7,267 bases of DNA from Verrucomicrobiales bacterium (GCA_003484235.1 DNDP01000461.1:20180-27446); one strand, 5' to 3'. Shown: positions 1 to 6,710, counted from the stretch's first letter. Translations and numbers: made by a program. Notes: a model not told the origin generated them from the sequence alone.

Positions 1-951
1 CGGGTCGTGCACGGGGGGGAGTTCTTCCGGCAGGCGGTGTTGATCGATGATTCGGTCGAAGCCCGCATACAGTCGCTCTTCACGCTGGCGCCCCTGCACA
101 ATCCTCCCAACCTGCTCGGCATACAGGCGATGCGCCGGCGATTTCCGGGAGTCCTCCAGGTGGCCGTGTTCGACACCGCCTTCCATCAATCCATGCCTGA
201 GCAGGCGTTTCGGTATGCGATTCCGGAGACTTTTTACCTGCAGCACGGGGTGCGGCGCTACGGAGCCCACGGCACCAGCCATCGCTTCGTGGCGGAGGCG
301 ACAGCGGCGGCGCTGGGGCGCCCGCTGGAGGAGCTGCAGCTGATCACTGCCCACCTCGGCAACGGCTGCAGCGGCTGCGCGATTCGCAGCGGGCTCAGCG
401 TGGAGACCACGATGGGCCTGACGCCGTTGGAGGGGATGATGATGGGCACCCGCAGCGGCGACGTGGATCCGGCGCTGCATCAGTTTCTGGCGCTCAACGC
501 CGGGCTTTCGTTGACCGCCATCACCGACCTGTTGACCAAGCAGAGTGGCCTGCTCGGCGTTTCCGGCACGACGAACGATCGGCGCGTACTGGAGGCCGCC
601 ATGCAGAGGGGCGACGCCCGAGCGCGGCTGGCGCTGGAGTTGTTCTGCTACCGGGCGGCGAAGTGCCTGCTGGCCCTGACCGCCGCGCTGGACCGGGTCG
701 ATGCATTGACGTTTACCGGTGGCATCGGAGAAAACTCGGCGTTCATCCGCCGGCGCATTGTCGAGCAGATGCCGTTGCTGGGCATAGAACTTGTTGAAGA
801 GGCGAACTCCGCGAACGGCGCCAGGACAGGAGGGCAGATTTCGCGGACGGACGGGAAAGCATGTCTGGTGATTCCCACGAACGAGGAACTGGCGATCGCG
901 AGGGAGACGGTCCGGATGATGCCCTCACCAGTCGGCGCCTCCGGGAATTGA
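1..951 (+). CDS. ackA: Acetate kinase, 5'-truncated by window edge
   Basis: Cytoplasmic acetate kinase, which interconverts acetate plus ATP and acetyl phosphate plus ADP at the acetyl-phosphate node of central metabolism. The frame is open from base 1, so the true start lies outside the window; 316 residues remain of a family usually near 400. The fragment opens with RVVHGGE, the conserved segment carrying a substrate-site Arg. It continues with APLHNPPNLLGI, FDTAFHQ (catalytic Asp, about residue 58 of the fragment), RRYGAHGTSH (about 85-94), the phosphate-binding HLGNGCSGCAI, MGLTPLEG and GTRSGDVDPA (catalytic Arg), FTGGIGEN (about 238-245) and the C-terminal IPTNEEL. All expected active-site segments are present, so this is a functional-looking enzyme and not a pseudogene. 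The internal GTG at base 7 is not the start, because conserved residues precede it. Its stop lies 9 bases from the stop of the convergent EEP-fold gene. A pta or phosphoketolase gene may lie upstream but is not visible. Confidence 0.96.
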   Translation, partial: RVVHGGEFFRQAVLIDDSVEARIQSLFTLAPLHNPPNLLGIQAMRRRFPGVLQVAVFDTAFHQSMPEQAFRYAIPETFYLQHGVRRYGAHGTSHRFVAEATAAALGRPLEELQLITAHLGNGCSGCAIRSGLSVETTMGLTPLEGMMMGTRSGDVDPALHQFLALNAGLSLTAITDLLTKQSGLLGVSGTTNDRRVLEAAMQRGDARARLALELFCYRAAKCLLALTAALDRVDALTFTGGIGENSAFIRRRIVEQMPLLGIELVEEANSANGARTGGQISRTDGKACLVIPTNEELAIARETVRMMPSPVGASGN

Positions 952-960
952 GTGGAGCTG

Positions 961-2385
961 TCAGCGTCCCGCCGCTTCCAGCTTGCGACGGGCCTCATCG
1001 AGCTCGCGCTGGGCGAGCAGCAGGTTTGACTGGATCAACTCCCGGTTTTCCGACTTCGCAAGGGCGAGTTCCTTCTCCAGTTCGATGACCCGCTGTTCCG
1101 CCTTCTGAATCCGGTTGAACAGCTGTTCCTGGATCTTCTCGACGCGCCGTCCCAGCTCGGCCGCCTGTTCCGAGGCCTGCTGCTGGGTGTCGAGCAGTTC
1201 CCGACGCTGCGACACGAGCGTGCCGATGAACCGTTCCTTCAACCAGCCCAGCAGGTGGGGCCGCAACTTTCGACGTTCGCTCTCGGACATCCCGCCCTGC
1301 GCGGCCTCTGCCCGTTTCTCCGAGTCGGAAAGAAACAGGATGTTGTTGCCCTGCGAGGAGGGCAGCGCCCGGGAGGGATCGAAGACCGGCTGGGGGCGGC
1401 GGAAAAGCAGGACCAAAAACATCAGGGCGACGAAACAGCCGAGTCCGGCAACCCACCATTTCAGATCCACACCGAGCAGCTCGTTGGCGGCCAGGTTGGG
1501 CACCGTTCCAACCGCCGTGGCAAGCACGGGCACCACGGGCATGGTTCCCTCCGGATCCCATACGGCGACCACCATCGCGTGGTCGGAGATGATGCCCGGG
1601 AACGTCTCGGCCGGAGCAAGGAAGCCGCCCCAATCGGCGAAAAGGTAATCGGCCGTGGAGGCCGGATACTGGGCCCGACTGCGAAGCGTCAGCCGCTCGG
1701 TCCGCTCCAGGGAAAGAAAACCGCTGGTGAATCCGGCGTCCCGGGCGAGCTTCAGCGTTGTCTCCCCGGTTCGGGCGGCCTCTTCGGGATCGATGTTGAG
1801 CGTGCCTCCGAAAAGGAAGGCTGTCGGACGGTTGGTGCGCCATTCGCCGACCGCGGCCACGTGTTTGAGCAGTTCCCGCATCGCCTCTTCCCGCTGCGTC
1901 CTGGCAGCAACCGAATCAGGAAACTCTATCGAGTACACCGCCAGCCAGAGATCGCCGGACCGAAGCGTGGCAAAGGCATGACCGCCCGCGGTCACCGAAC
2001 CGTCGTCGCCGGCAACCGGGCTCCATTGATCGGGCCACGAGAGTCCGGACTCAAGCGCCGAAAGAATGGCCACCTCGCCGGATTCCTTCCGGGTCAAGGA
2101 CGAGCAAACCACCACCTTGAATCCGTTGCCCATCCTCACCGCCAGCTTCTGTGCGGTGGCGCGGTCCGGAACGCCCTGCAGGAACAGGATGTCCGGCCGC
2201 TGCGCCTGCAGGTGCAGGGCGGCGCTGTTCACGCGTGCTTCCATGGTCGACGCGCGGTCGGCGACTTTCGCCAGCGACTCGGCATTCCAGGAAACCAGGC
2301 GCAACGGCTCGCCCAGCACCGGGCCCACAGCCAATCCCATCGCCACCACGGCCAGACCGGCGAGGCGGAGCGGGAGAAGCGTCAT
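961..2385 (-). CDS. Exported, membrane-anchored EEP-fold protein, probably catalytically degenerate, with C-terminal coiled coil
   Basis: A 474-residue protein: signal peptide (about 1-25, ending VLG-E), an endonuclease/exonuclease/phosphatase (EEP) fold (about 27-277), a Pro/Val linker, one transmembrane segment (about 310-328) followed by RR, and a long heptad-rich coiled coil (about 395-473). EEP landmarks are RLVSWNAES (metal-site Asn34), RPDILFLQGVPD, GEVAILS, the strand LWLAVYSIEF, FLFGGTLNID, TADYLFAD (Asp246) and ISDHAMVVAVW (Asp268, His269). Family members normally read LQE and GDxN at the second and fifth of these; here they are LQG (Gly71) and GGTLN (Gly194), so the metal-binding Glu and a catalytic Asp appear missing. 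It could be a non-catalytic binding or scaffold protein with the EEP domain outside and the coiled coil in the cytoplasm. The start is placed at ATG 2385, which directly begins the signal peptide; GTG at 2391 (giving MKM) is an alternative. Longer forms would run back into the upstream gene. It lies 20 bases (14 from the GTG) after the 2406-3569 gene and is probably cotranscribed with it. Confidence 0.85.
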   Translation of the reverse strand: MTLLPLRLAGLAVVAMGLAVGPVLGEPLRLVSWNAESLAKVADRASTMEARVNSAALHLQAQRPDILFLQGVPDRATAQKLAVRMGNGFKVVVCSSLTRKESGEVAILSALESGLSWPDQWSPVAGDDGSVTAGGHAFATLRSGDLWLAVYSIEFPDSVAARTQREEAMRELLKHVAAVGEWRTNRPTAFLFGGTLNIDPEEAARTGETTLKLARDAGFTSGFLSLERTERLTLRSRAQYPASTADYLFADWGGFLAPAETFPGIISDHAMVVAVWDPEGTMPVVPVLATAVGTVPNLAANELLGVDLKWWVAGLGCFVALMFLVLLFRRPQPVFDPSRALPSSQGNNILFLSDSEKRAEAAQGGMSESERRKLRPHLLGWLKERFIGTLVSQRRELLDTQQQASEQAAELGRRVEKIQEQLFNRIQKAEQRVIELEKELALAKSENRELIQSNLLLAQRELDEARRKLEAAGR

Positions 2386-2405
2386 CTTCACAATTCTGGT
2401 CCGAG

Positions 2406-3569
2406 CTAGGGCTGTTCCACGGAGATGCCCAACAGAAACGGTGCGGGCGCGGCCATTCGCGAGACGAAATCCAGCGATTTGATCGGCACGAGCGCCCGGG
2501 GATTGTCCCATGAGTATTGGTAGACCCGGCCGATCTGTTCGTGGCCGGGGCTCTTTTGAATGGTGCCGCTCCACGCAACGCGGACTTCCTGCTGGTCGGG
2601 GGTGGGCGGGTTCCACCAATCCACCACGTGTCGGCCATAAATGATCGGGACCTCCGTCGATTCACCGTCCTCGTAATGCACCATGAAATGGCCGATCACG
2701 ATGGGATTCTGCACGTTCCAGCCGGCGCCGCCGAGGAAGTGCACCTGTGTGGCCTGCTGATTGACGGGGATGCCGGTGACGCTGGTGGAATAACGGTCCG
2801 GCAAAGCTTCCGATAGCATCCGGCCCTGCAACTGGATGACTCCCCCCACCTCGAAGGGAATCCCGCGGAACCGGTTCCGGCCCTTGGGGAAAGCCGCAAG
2901 GGTGGGCCCCGCCGGGTTGGCCTCGTGCAGCGAGCTGGCAAGTTCGGCATTGTAAAACTTGGACAAATCCAGGGTGACAACGCGGCCCGCGCGGACGCCG
3001 GTCACAAAGTGCTGCACCTGCTGGACGAGGTTGGTGGGGGTGAGCACCACCGGATCAATGACATTGCCGAGCTCCGCCTCCCATTCGTCCGCGGTTTCAT
3101 AAAGCTTGCCGTCGAAAGACATGTTCAAAACACGGGGATGGTGGAGGCAGCGGACAATGGGGACGATGGAGCCGACCCGGCCCATCTGCAGCTGGCGCCA
3201 GTCGCGCAGCGTCACGCCCAGCCGGTCGTCGAGCCCGGGCACCTTGTGGCCGCTGAACTCGTACAGGTACGACGTGGTCAAACCCGGATCGGAGAATCCA
3301 CGGTTCTTGATCTCTCCGGTTCGACGGGTGACGGGGCAGATCAGCGTGGCGGGCGAGTTGACGAATTCCGGCACCAACTGGCTGAGCTGCACGGGCAGGT
3401 CCTTGTGCTTGCCCCGGTACTGCTGGATTGCATTCCAGACTGTTTGGAGATTCCGGGCGCAATCATCCCGGTCTTTTTCGGCGGCCAAAGCGAGGCTGGG
3501 CGCAAACAGGAGGCAGAGTGCCGCACCGAGGGCGGCCAGGGAGCCGGCAGTTCGAGGAGAAATGTTCAT
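2406..3569 (-). CDS. Secreted protein with H-X9-DG pseudopilin-like N-terminal half and PVC-type beta-rich C-terminal domain
   Basis: A 387-residue exported protein of unknown function. Residues 1-30 form a signal peptide (hydrophobic core about 8-29, likely cut after ALA-A). Residues 37-155 resemble the globular part of type II secretion or DUF1559-type pseudopilins of PVC bacteria: NLQTVWNAIQQYRGKHKDLP, then LICPV, an aromatic-rich SYLYEF strand, and VRCLHHPRVLNMSFDG, which fits H-X9-DG (His143, Asp153, Gly154). The usual prepilin peptidase site and hydrophobic helix (FTLIE type) are absent; an ordinary Sec signal takes their place. Residues about 195-385 look like a beta-sandwich with FRGIPFEVGGVIQL, VTGIPVNQ, VHFLGGAGW, MVHYEDGES, VPIIYGRHVVDWW, VAWSG and SLDFVS. 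I recall similar stretches in secreted PVC proteins, possibly ligand- or carbohydrate-binding; this is from memory. A promoter candidate lies about 40-70 bases upstream. No clear Shine-Dalgarno sequence is seen. The EEP-fold gene follows closely on the same strand. Confidence 0.85.
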   Translation of the reverse strand: MNISPRTAGSLAALGAALCLLFAPSLALAAEKDRDDCARNLQTVWNAIQQYRGKHKDLPVQLSQLVPEFVNSPATLICPVTRRTGEIKNRGFSDPGLTTSYLYEFSGHKVPGLDDRLGVTLRDWRQLQMGRVGSIVPIVRCLHHPRVLNMSFDGKLYETADEWEAELGNVIDPVVLTPTNLVQQVQHFVTGVRAGRVVTLDLSKFYNAELASSLHEANPAGPTLAAFPKGRNRFRGIPFEVGGVIQLQGRMLSEALPDRYSTSVTGIPVNQQATQVHFLGGAGWNVQNPIVIGHFMVHYEDGESTEVPIIYGRHVVDWWNPPTPDQQEVRVAWSGTIQKSPGHEQIGRVYQYSWDNPRALVPIKSLDFVSRMAAPAPFLLGISVEQP

Positions 3570-3708
3570 CAGCGGACGTTTAAAATGATCCCGGGGTTTG
3601 TGGGGCGATTAACGCCAGCGCCGTCCGCGGGTGTCAAGCGGTGAATCGCCGGCTCCAATCAGTTCCCATCCTTGACCGGCGTTTGCCCCAAATGCGACGC
3701 TCCACGGC
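3570..3708. other. Divergent intergenic region between the H-X9-DG protein gene and the Gfo/Idh gene
   Basis: A 139-base region from which genes are read outward on both strands. It holds the minus-strand promoter candidate and the 7-base inverted repeat GGCGATT/AATCGCC centred near 3627. No convincing promoter pair was found for the plus-strand oxidoreductase; TTGACC near 3673 has no matching -10 at a suitable distance. No strong ribosome-binding site precedes either start. Confidence 0.6.
3608..3637 (-). promoter_or_regulatory. Candidate sigma70-type promoter for the 3569-961 gene pair
   Basis: On the minus strand a perfect -35 hexamer TTGACA (3637-3632) is followed after 18 bases by GTTAAT (3613-3608), a 4 of 6 match to TATAAT. 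Transcription would begin near 3600 and leave a leader of about 30 bases before the ATG at 3569. A 7-base inverted repeat (GGCGATT 3604-3610, AATCGCC 3644-3650) brackets the element. The assignment is by motif only; the 18-base spacer is one longer than optimal. Confidence 0.45.
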
Positions 3709-5097
3709 ATGATGCCCTCCGCCATGAAACCCACCCCCTTTTCCCGCCGATCGTTCCTTCGCCGCTCCGCGGCTGCTGCCGGTGTGCTGGCCTTTCCTTT
3801 CGTCGCGCGCCGCAACGTGTACGGAGCCAGCTCCCGGCTCAACCTTGCCGCCGTCGGAGTGGGCGGGAAGGGAGCGGTGGACATCCAGTGTTGCGCCACG
3901 GAAAACATCGTCGCGCTGTGCGACGTCGACCAGGCCCGTGCGGCGGGCACGCATGCGAAGTATCCCGCGGCCCGGCAGTTCGTCGATTTCCGGAAGATGT
4001 TCGACGAGGCGGTGGATTCCTTCGACGCGGTCATCATCTCGACACCCGACCACACCCACGCGCATCCGGCCCTGCTGGCGATGAATGCCGGCAAACACAT
4101 TTACCTGCAGAAACCGCTCACCCACACCGTTTACGAGGCACGACTGCTGGCCAACATGGCGCGCACGAAACGCGTGGTCACCCAGATGGGCAACCAGGGC
4201 CATTGCCATCCCGATTCCCGGCGGCTGGTGGAGCTGATCCGGGCGGGCGTCCTGGGCGACGTACGCGAAGTGCATGTGTGGACCGACCGGCCGATCTGGC
4301 CGCAGGGAATTCACCGGCCGACGGAGTTCACGCCCGTGCCCGACACGTTGAACTGGGATCTCTGGCTCGGGCCGGCTCCGCAGAGGCCCTACAACAAGGC
4401 CTACGTTCCCTTCAACTGGCGGGGCTGGTGGGATTTCGGCACCGGTTCGATCGGCGACATGGGCTGCCACAACATGGACCTCGCATTCTGGTCACTGCAG
4501 CTCCGCGACCCCGAGAGTGTGGAGGTTCTCGATCAGGATGGCATGACGGCCGATTCTCCCGCCAAGGCCTCGGTCACCGAGTGGGTTTTCCCCAAACTCA
4601 GGGTGCAAAACCCGCTCACGGGCGAAACCCGCAGCCGGCCCAAAGTCTCGCTGACCTGGTACGATGGCGGCCGCCAACCGGATCCGGAATTGGCGAAGGT
4701 GGACAAACTGCCGCCCAACGGCTGCATCCTCATCGGCAGGAAGGACACGCTCTACGTGCCGATGTACTGGGGCCGCGGCAGCTTCCTGTCCGGAGCGAAG
4801 ATGGAGGATTTCAAGGAAGTGCCGCAGACACTCCCGCGCTATCCCGGCTCGGAAGCGGACAACGACCTGGCCCATCACCAGGAATGGATCCAGGCCGTGA
4901 AGGGCAACGGTGTGGCACTCTCAAATTTCGACTATGCCGGCCCGATGACCGAGGCCGTGCTGCTCGGAAACGTCGCACAACGCGTCGGCAAGAAGATCAA
5001 GTGGGATGCCCGGGAGATGCGCATCCGAAACGAGAAGGAAGCCAACCCGCTCCTGACCAAGGAATACCGGAAGGGGTGGGAGCTGCCGCTGGTGTGA
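3709..5097 (+). CDS. Tat-exported Gfo/Idh/MocA family oxidoreductase
   Basis: A 462-residue NAD(P)-dependent sugar or polyol oxidoreductase of the Gfo/Idh/MocA family, predicted to be exported folded by the Tat pathway. The N-terminus carries FSRRSFLRR (twin Arg at 13-14), a hydrophobic stretch AAAAGVLAFPFVA and a likely cut near VYGA (37-40). The Rossmann domain follows: AAVGVGGKG (48-55), LCDVD at the end of beta-2 (70-74), and ISTPDHTHAHPAL (110-122). LQKPLTHT (133-140) is the family EKP segment with Gln for Glu and the catalytic Lys135 kept. The C-terminal domain contains GSIGDMGCHNMDLAFW (246-261), with Asp250 and His254 at the usual substrate and catalytic positions. Length and motifs match the Tat-exported subfamily abundant in Planctomycetota and Verrucomicrobiota; the substrate cannot be read from sequence. 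ATGs at 3709, 3712 and 3724 are all possible and none has a clear Shine-Dalgarno sequence; 3724 (MKPTPFSRR) gives the most typical Tat n-region. It is transcribed alone and converges on the 5162-5947 gene. Confidence 0.93.
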   Translation: MMPSAMKPTPFSRRSFLRRSAAAAGVLAFPFVARRNVYGASSRLNLAAVGVGGKGAVDIQCCATENIVALCDVDQARAAGTHAKYPAARQFVDFRKMFDEAVDSFDAVIISTPDHTHAHPALLAMNAGKHIYLQKPLTHTVYEARLLANMARTKRVVTQMGNQGHCHPDSRRLVELIRAGVLGDVREVHVWTDRPIWPQGIHRPTEFTPVPDTLNWDLWLGPAPQRPYNKAYVPFNWRGWWDFGTGSIGDMGCHNMDLAFWSLQLRDPESVEVLDQDGMTADSPAKASVTEWVFPKLRVQNPLTGETRSRPKVSLTWYDGGRQPDPELAKVDKLPPNGCILIGRKDTLYVPMYWGRGSFLSGAKMEDFKEVPQTLPRYPGSEADNDLAHHQEWIQAVKGNGVALSNFDYAGPMTEAVLLGNVAQRVGKKIKWDAREMRIRNEKEANPLLTKEYRKGWELPLV

Positions 5098-5161
5098 TCG
5101 GCGATAGTTTCACTGCAAGCAAACAGCCCGCCGGCAAAAACCCCGCAGGATTGGTTCGGCT
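5098..5161. other. Short convergent intergenic region without a clear terminator
   Basis: These 64 bases separate the stops of the Gfo/Idh gene and the minus-strand hypothetical gene. The only self-complementary element seen is a small GCCGGC core; no stem followed by a T-tract is obvious on either strand, so how the two transcripts end here is unclear. Confidence 0.4.
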
Positions 5162-5947
5162 CTACATCTTTTCCAAACGATAGATGTTTCGATACTCGGT
5201 GCCAGTGATCCAGGTCGCGTTGCGCGCCGGGCAGCCGCCGCCATTGGGAACCGCGGCATAGCCGACCTTGCCTCCCATCCAGAAAATAATCGCCCCTTCG
5301 AACCTCTCGACGCGAACAGCGTTCAACGCCGAAACCTCCGGTCCCAAGAGGGACTGGGGCAAATGCCGGGCATCAATGGACCGAGACTCCATCAGCAGGG
5401 CACCGACCTCGGTCATCAATGAATCCAAATTCCTCGGCTTGAATTCGCGGGTCTCGAAGCGGGCTTCATCAGGGATCAAGATTGCGCTGAGAGTCAATTC
5501 ACCATCGGAACTGCGCCGGCGTTGCACCAGTCGTGTTTTGTCCGGCAACTCGAGATCCCCTACGACTTTAAGCGAGGCGACTACCAGCGGCCCTTCACAG
5601 TTCTCGCATTCGGACCAGGCATCCCAAGCGGAAAGAACGCGCTTCTTGAGAAGTCGCCAAGCTGTGGTGCGAATCCGGTAGGGACCGACCCGTGCGCGGT
5701 TTGCTTGGGAAAACCGAAACTCCGCTGATCGAGCCTCGGCGTTCAAGCCCAGATCATACCAGGTCAAGACCACGGCCAGCTTTCCACGGAATGCCTCGTC
5801 TGCCTCCAGAACTACCTGGCTTGGTCCCTCCAAAGTATCCCGAACTGGCAGGAAGAATATCGACAACGCGAAAGCTGCCACCATTGCCAACCACCTCCTC
5901 CCAACGGTCTTGGTCCAACGGCTCAATAATCCTGACGTTCCCTGCAT
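5162..5947 (-). CDS. Unrecognised exported or single-pass membrane protein
   Basis: I do not recognise the family. From ATG 5947 the protein has 261 residues: a basic N-terminus (LSRWTKTVGRRW), one hydrophobic segment (about 20-34), then a soluble domain of mixed alpha/beta character with acidic and basic stretches. It has a close Cys pair (SECENCE, Cys114 and Cys117), the motif WMGGKVGYAAVP near 223-234, and a single late Cys239. No catalytic motif is evident. The start is uncertain. An in-frame TTG lies at 5974. An ATG at 5884 has a perfect AGGAGG 9 bases upstream but would remove the basic residues and leave a weak 240-residue start. In the longer reading that AGGAGG is a pair of rare AGG Arg codons. 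Base composition is visibly more AT-rich than in neighbouring genes, including many A/T third positions, so recent acquisition or weak codon selection is possible. That it is a gene rests on the long open frame and credible membrane-signal topology. Confidence 0.6.
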   Translation of the reverse strand: MQGTSGLLSRWTKTVGRRWLAMVAAFALSIFFLPVRDTLEGPSQVVLEADEAFRGKLAVVLTWYDLGLNAEARSAEFRFSQANRARVGPYRIRTTAWRLLKKRVLSAWDAWSECENCEGPLVVASLKVVGDLELPDKTRLVQRRRSSDGELTLSAILIPDEARFETREFKPRNLDSLMTEVGALLMESRSIDARHLPQSLLGPEVSALNAVRVERFEGAIIFWMGGKVGYAAVPNGGGCPARNATWITGTEYRNIYRLEKM

Positions 5948-6023
5948 ACGAACGTTGGACCGTCCGCCGATCAATTCATCACGTGCCGCTACCTGCTCAA
6001 TTGGGGTATCCGGGCATGAAGAA

Positions 6024-6044
6024 GCCCGGGCTGATCGCCCGGGC
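6024..6044 (-). terminator. Hairpin terminator downstream of the DUF1080 gene
   Basis: Two copies of GCCCGGGC (6024-6031 and 6037-6044) form an 8-bp all-GC stem with a TGATC loop, 33 bases past the stop of the minus-strand DUF1080 gene. On the minus strand the stem is followed by TTCTTC, a short pyrimidine tail; on the plus strand TTTT follows 5 bases later (6050-6053). It best serves the DUF1080 transcript, though the weak T-tract leaves efficiency open. Because each arm is itself palindromic, the arms can also fold alone. Confidence 0.6.
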
Positions 6045-6077
6045 CTGCATTTTGGCTGCGAAGTTCTGGGGCGCGTT

Positions 6078-6710
6078 TCAGTCCGCGAGGCGTTTCACGC
6101 GGATGTTTTTGAAGTAGACCGTGCTGCCGGGGTCGTGGGCCTGCAGGGCAAACGTTCCGGAGCCAAGCTTGCGCTCGAAATCGCCGCCCGCCTGCGCGCC
6201 CGGACGTTCGGTGTACTGCAGCACCACCACGTCATCGATCTTCACGGTGACCTTGTTGCCCTCGACGATGATCGTCTGGGTCCACCACTGGTTGTCCTTG
6301 GCCGGGGTGTGACCGAGGTTCGCGACGTCGTAGAGGCTGCCGGTCTTCTTCCAGTCGCCGTGGGTTACGTTCACCTGGCACTCGAAACCGCCCTTCGGCC
6401 AGCCGGTCTCCTGATACTTGGTGTGGAAATAGATGCCGCCGTTGGATTTTGGCAGCGTCTTCACGTCCACGCGCAGCTCGAAGTTCTTGAACGGCTTCTC
6501 GTCGCCCACGTAGAACAGGTGGCAACGCTCGCCTTTGGCCTTGATCGCGCCGTCCTCGACGCTGAAGGCGGACTGGTTCTCATTGGCCTTTTTCCAGCCC
6601 TCAAGGGTCTTGCCGTCAAAGAGCGCGGTGAAGCCGGGCTCCACATCGGCGGCGGTCAGGGTCACGACGGAAAGGGCGAGGCCCAACAGGGCGGCAATGG
6701 GGTGTTTCAT
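6078..6710 (-). CDS. Secreted DUF1080 (3-keto-disaccharide hydrolase type) protein
   Basis: A 210-residue exported single-domain protein. Residues 1-21 are a signal peptide (MKHPIAALLGLALSVV, cut near LTA-AD). The rest is one DUF1080 domain, a concanavalin-like jelly roll: GFTALFDGKTLEGWK (26-40), FSVEDGAIKAKG (49-60), FELRVDVKT (77-85), NGGIYFHTKY (90-99), GFECQVN (108-114), TGSLYDV (123-129), a WWTQTIIVEGNKV strand (142-154) and the C-terminal signature FALQAHDPGSTVYFKNIRVK (187-206). The length is typical of stand-alone members. Characterised relatives hydrolyse 3-keto-glycosides made by partner oxidoreductases; others are uncharacterised, so the exact substrate is open. ATG 6710 is chosen because it begins directly at the signal peptide; the frame is open back to 6983, but that extension has no domain or signal. 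No good Shine-Dalgarno sequence is seen, and a hairpin sits 11 bases before the start. A hairpin terminator follows the gene. Confidence 0.93.
   Translation of the reverse strand: MKHPIAALLGLALSVVTLTAADVEPGFTALFDGKTLEGWKKANENQSAFSVEDGAIKAKGERCHLFYVGDEKPFKNFELRVDVKTLPKSNGGIYFHTKYQETGWPKGGFECQVNVTHGDWKKTGSLYDVANLGHTPAKDNQWWTQTIIVEGNKVTVKIDDVVVLQYTERPGAQAGGDFERKLGSGTFALQAHDPGSTVYFKNIRVKRLAD

Noticed and set aside
1255..2409. Long plus-strand open frame (384 codons) antisense to the EEP-fold gene
   Set aside because: Its translation is Arg/Gly/His-rich without motifs, while the opposite strand has a signal peptide, EEP motifs, a TM segment and a coiled coil. It is a high-GC shadow.
2386..2619. 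Upstream in-frame extension of the EEP-fold gene to 2619
   Set aside because: It would overlap the preceding gene by over 200 bases, and the added residues are low-complexity and would bury the signal peptide.
2925..3644. Plus-strand 239-codon frame antisense to the H-X9-DG protein gene
   Set aside because: No signal or domain, and it runs through the promoter region of the opposite gene.
3634..4470. Minus-strand 278-codon frame antisense to the Gfo/Idh gene
   Set aside because: No recognisable domain, and it lies wholly opposite well-supported coding sequence and the divergent promoter region.
3672..5183. Plus-strand 503-codon frame overlapping the Gfo/Idh gene
   Set aside because: It is longer than the real gene but Arg/Pro/Gly-rich and motif-free; the Gfo/Idh frame carries the Tat signal, Rossmann fold and catalytic motifs.
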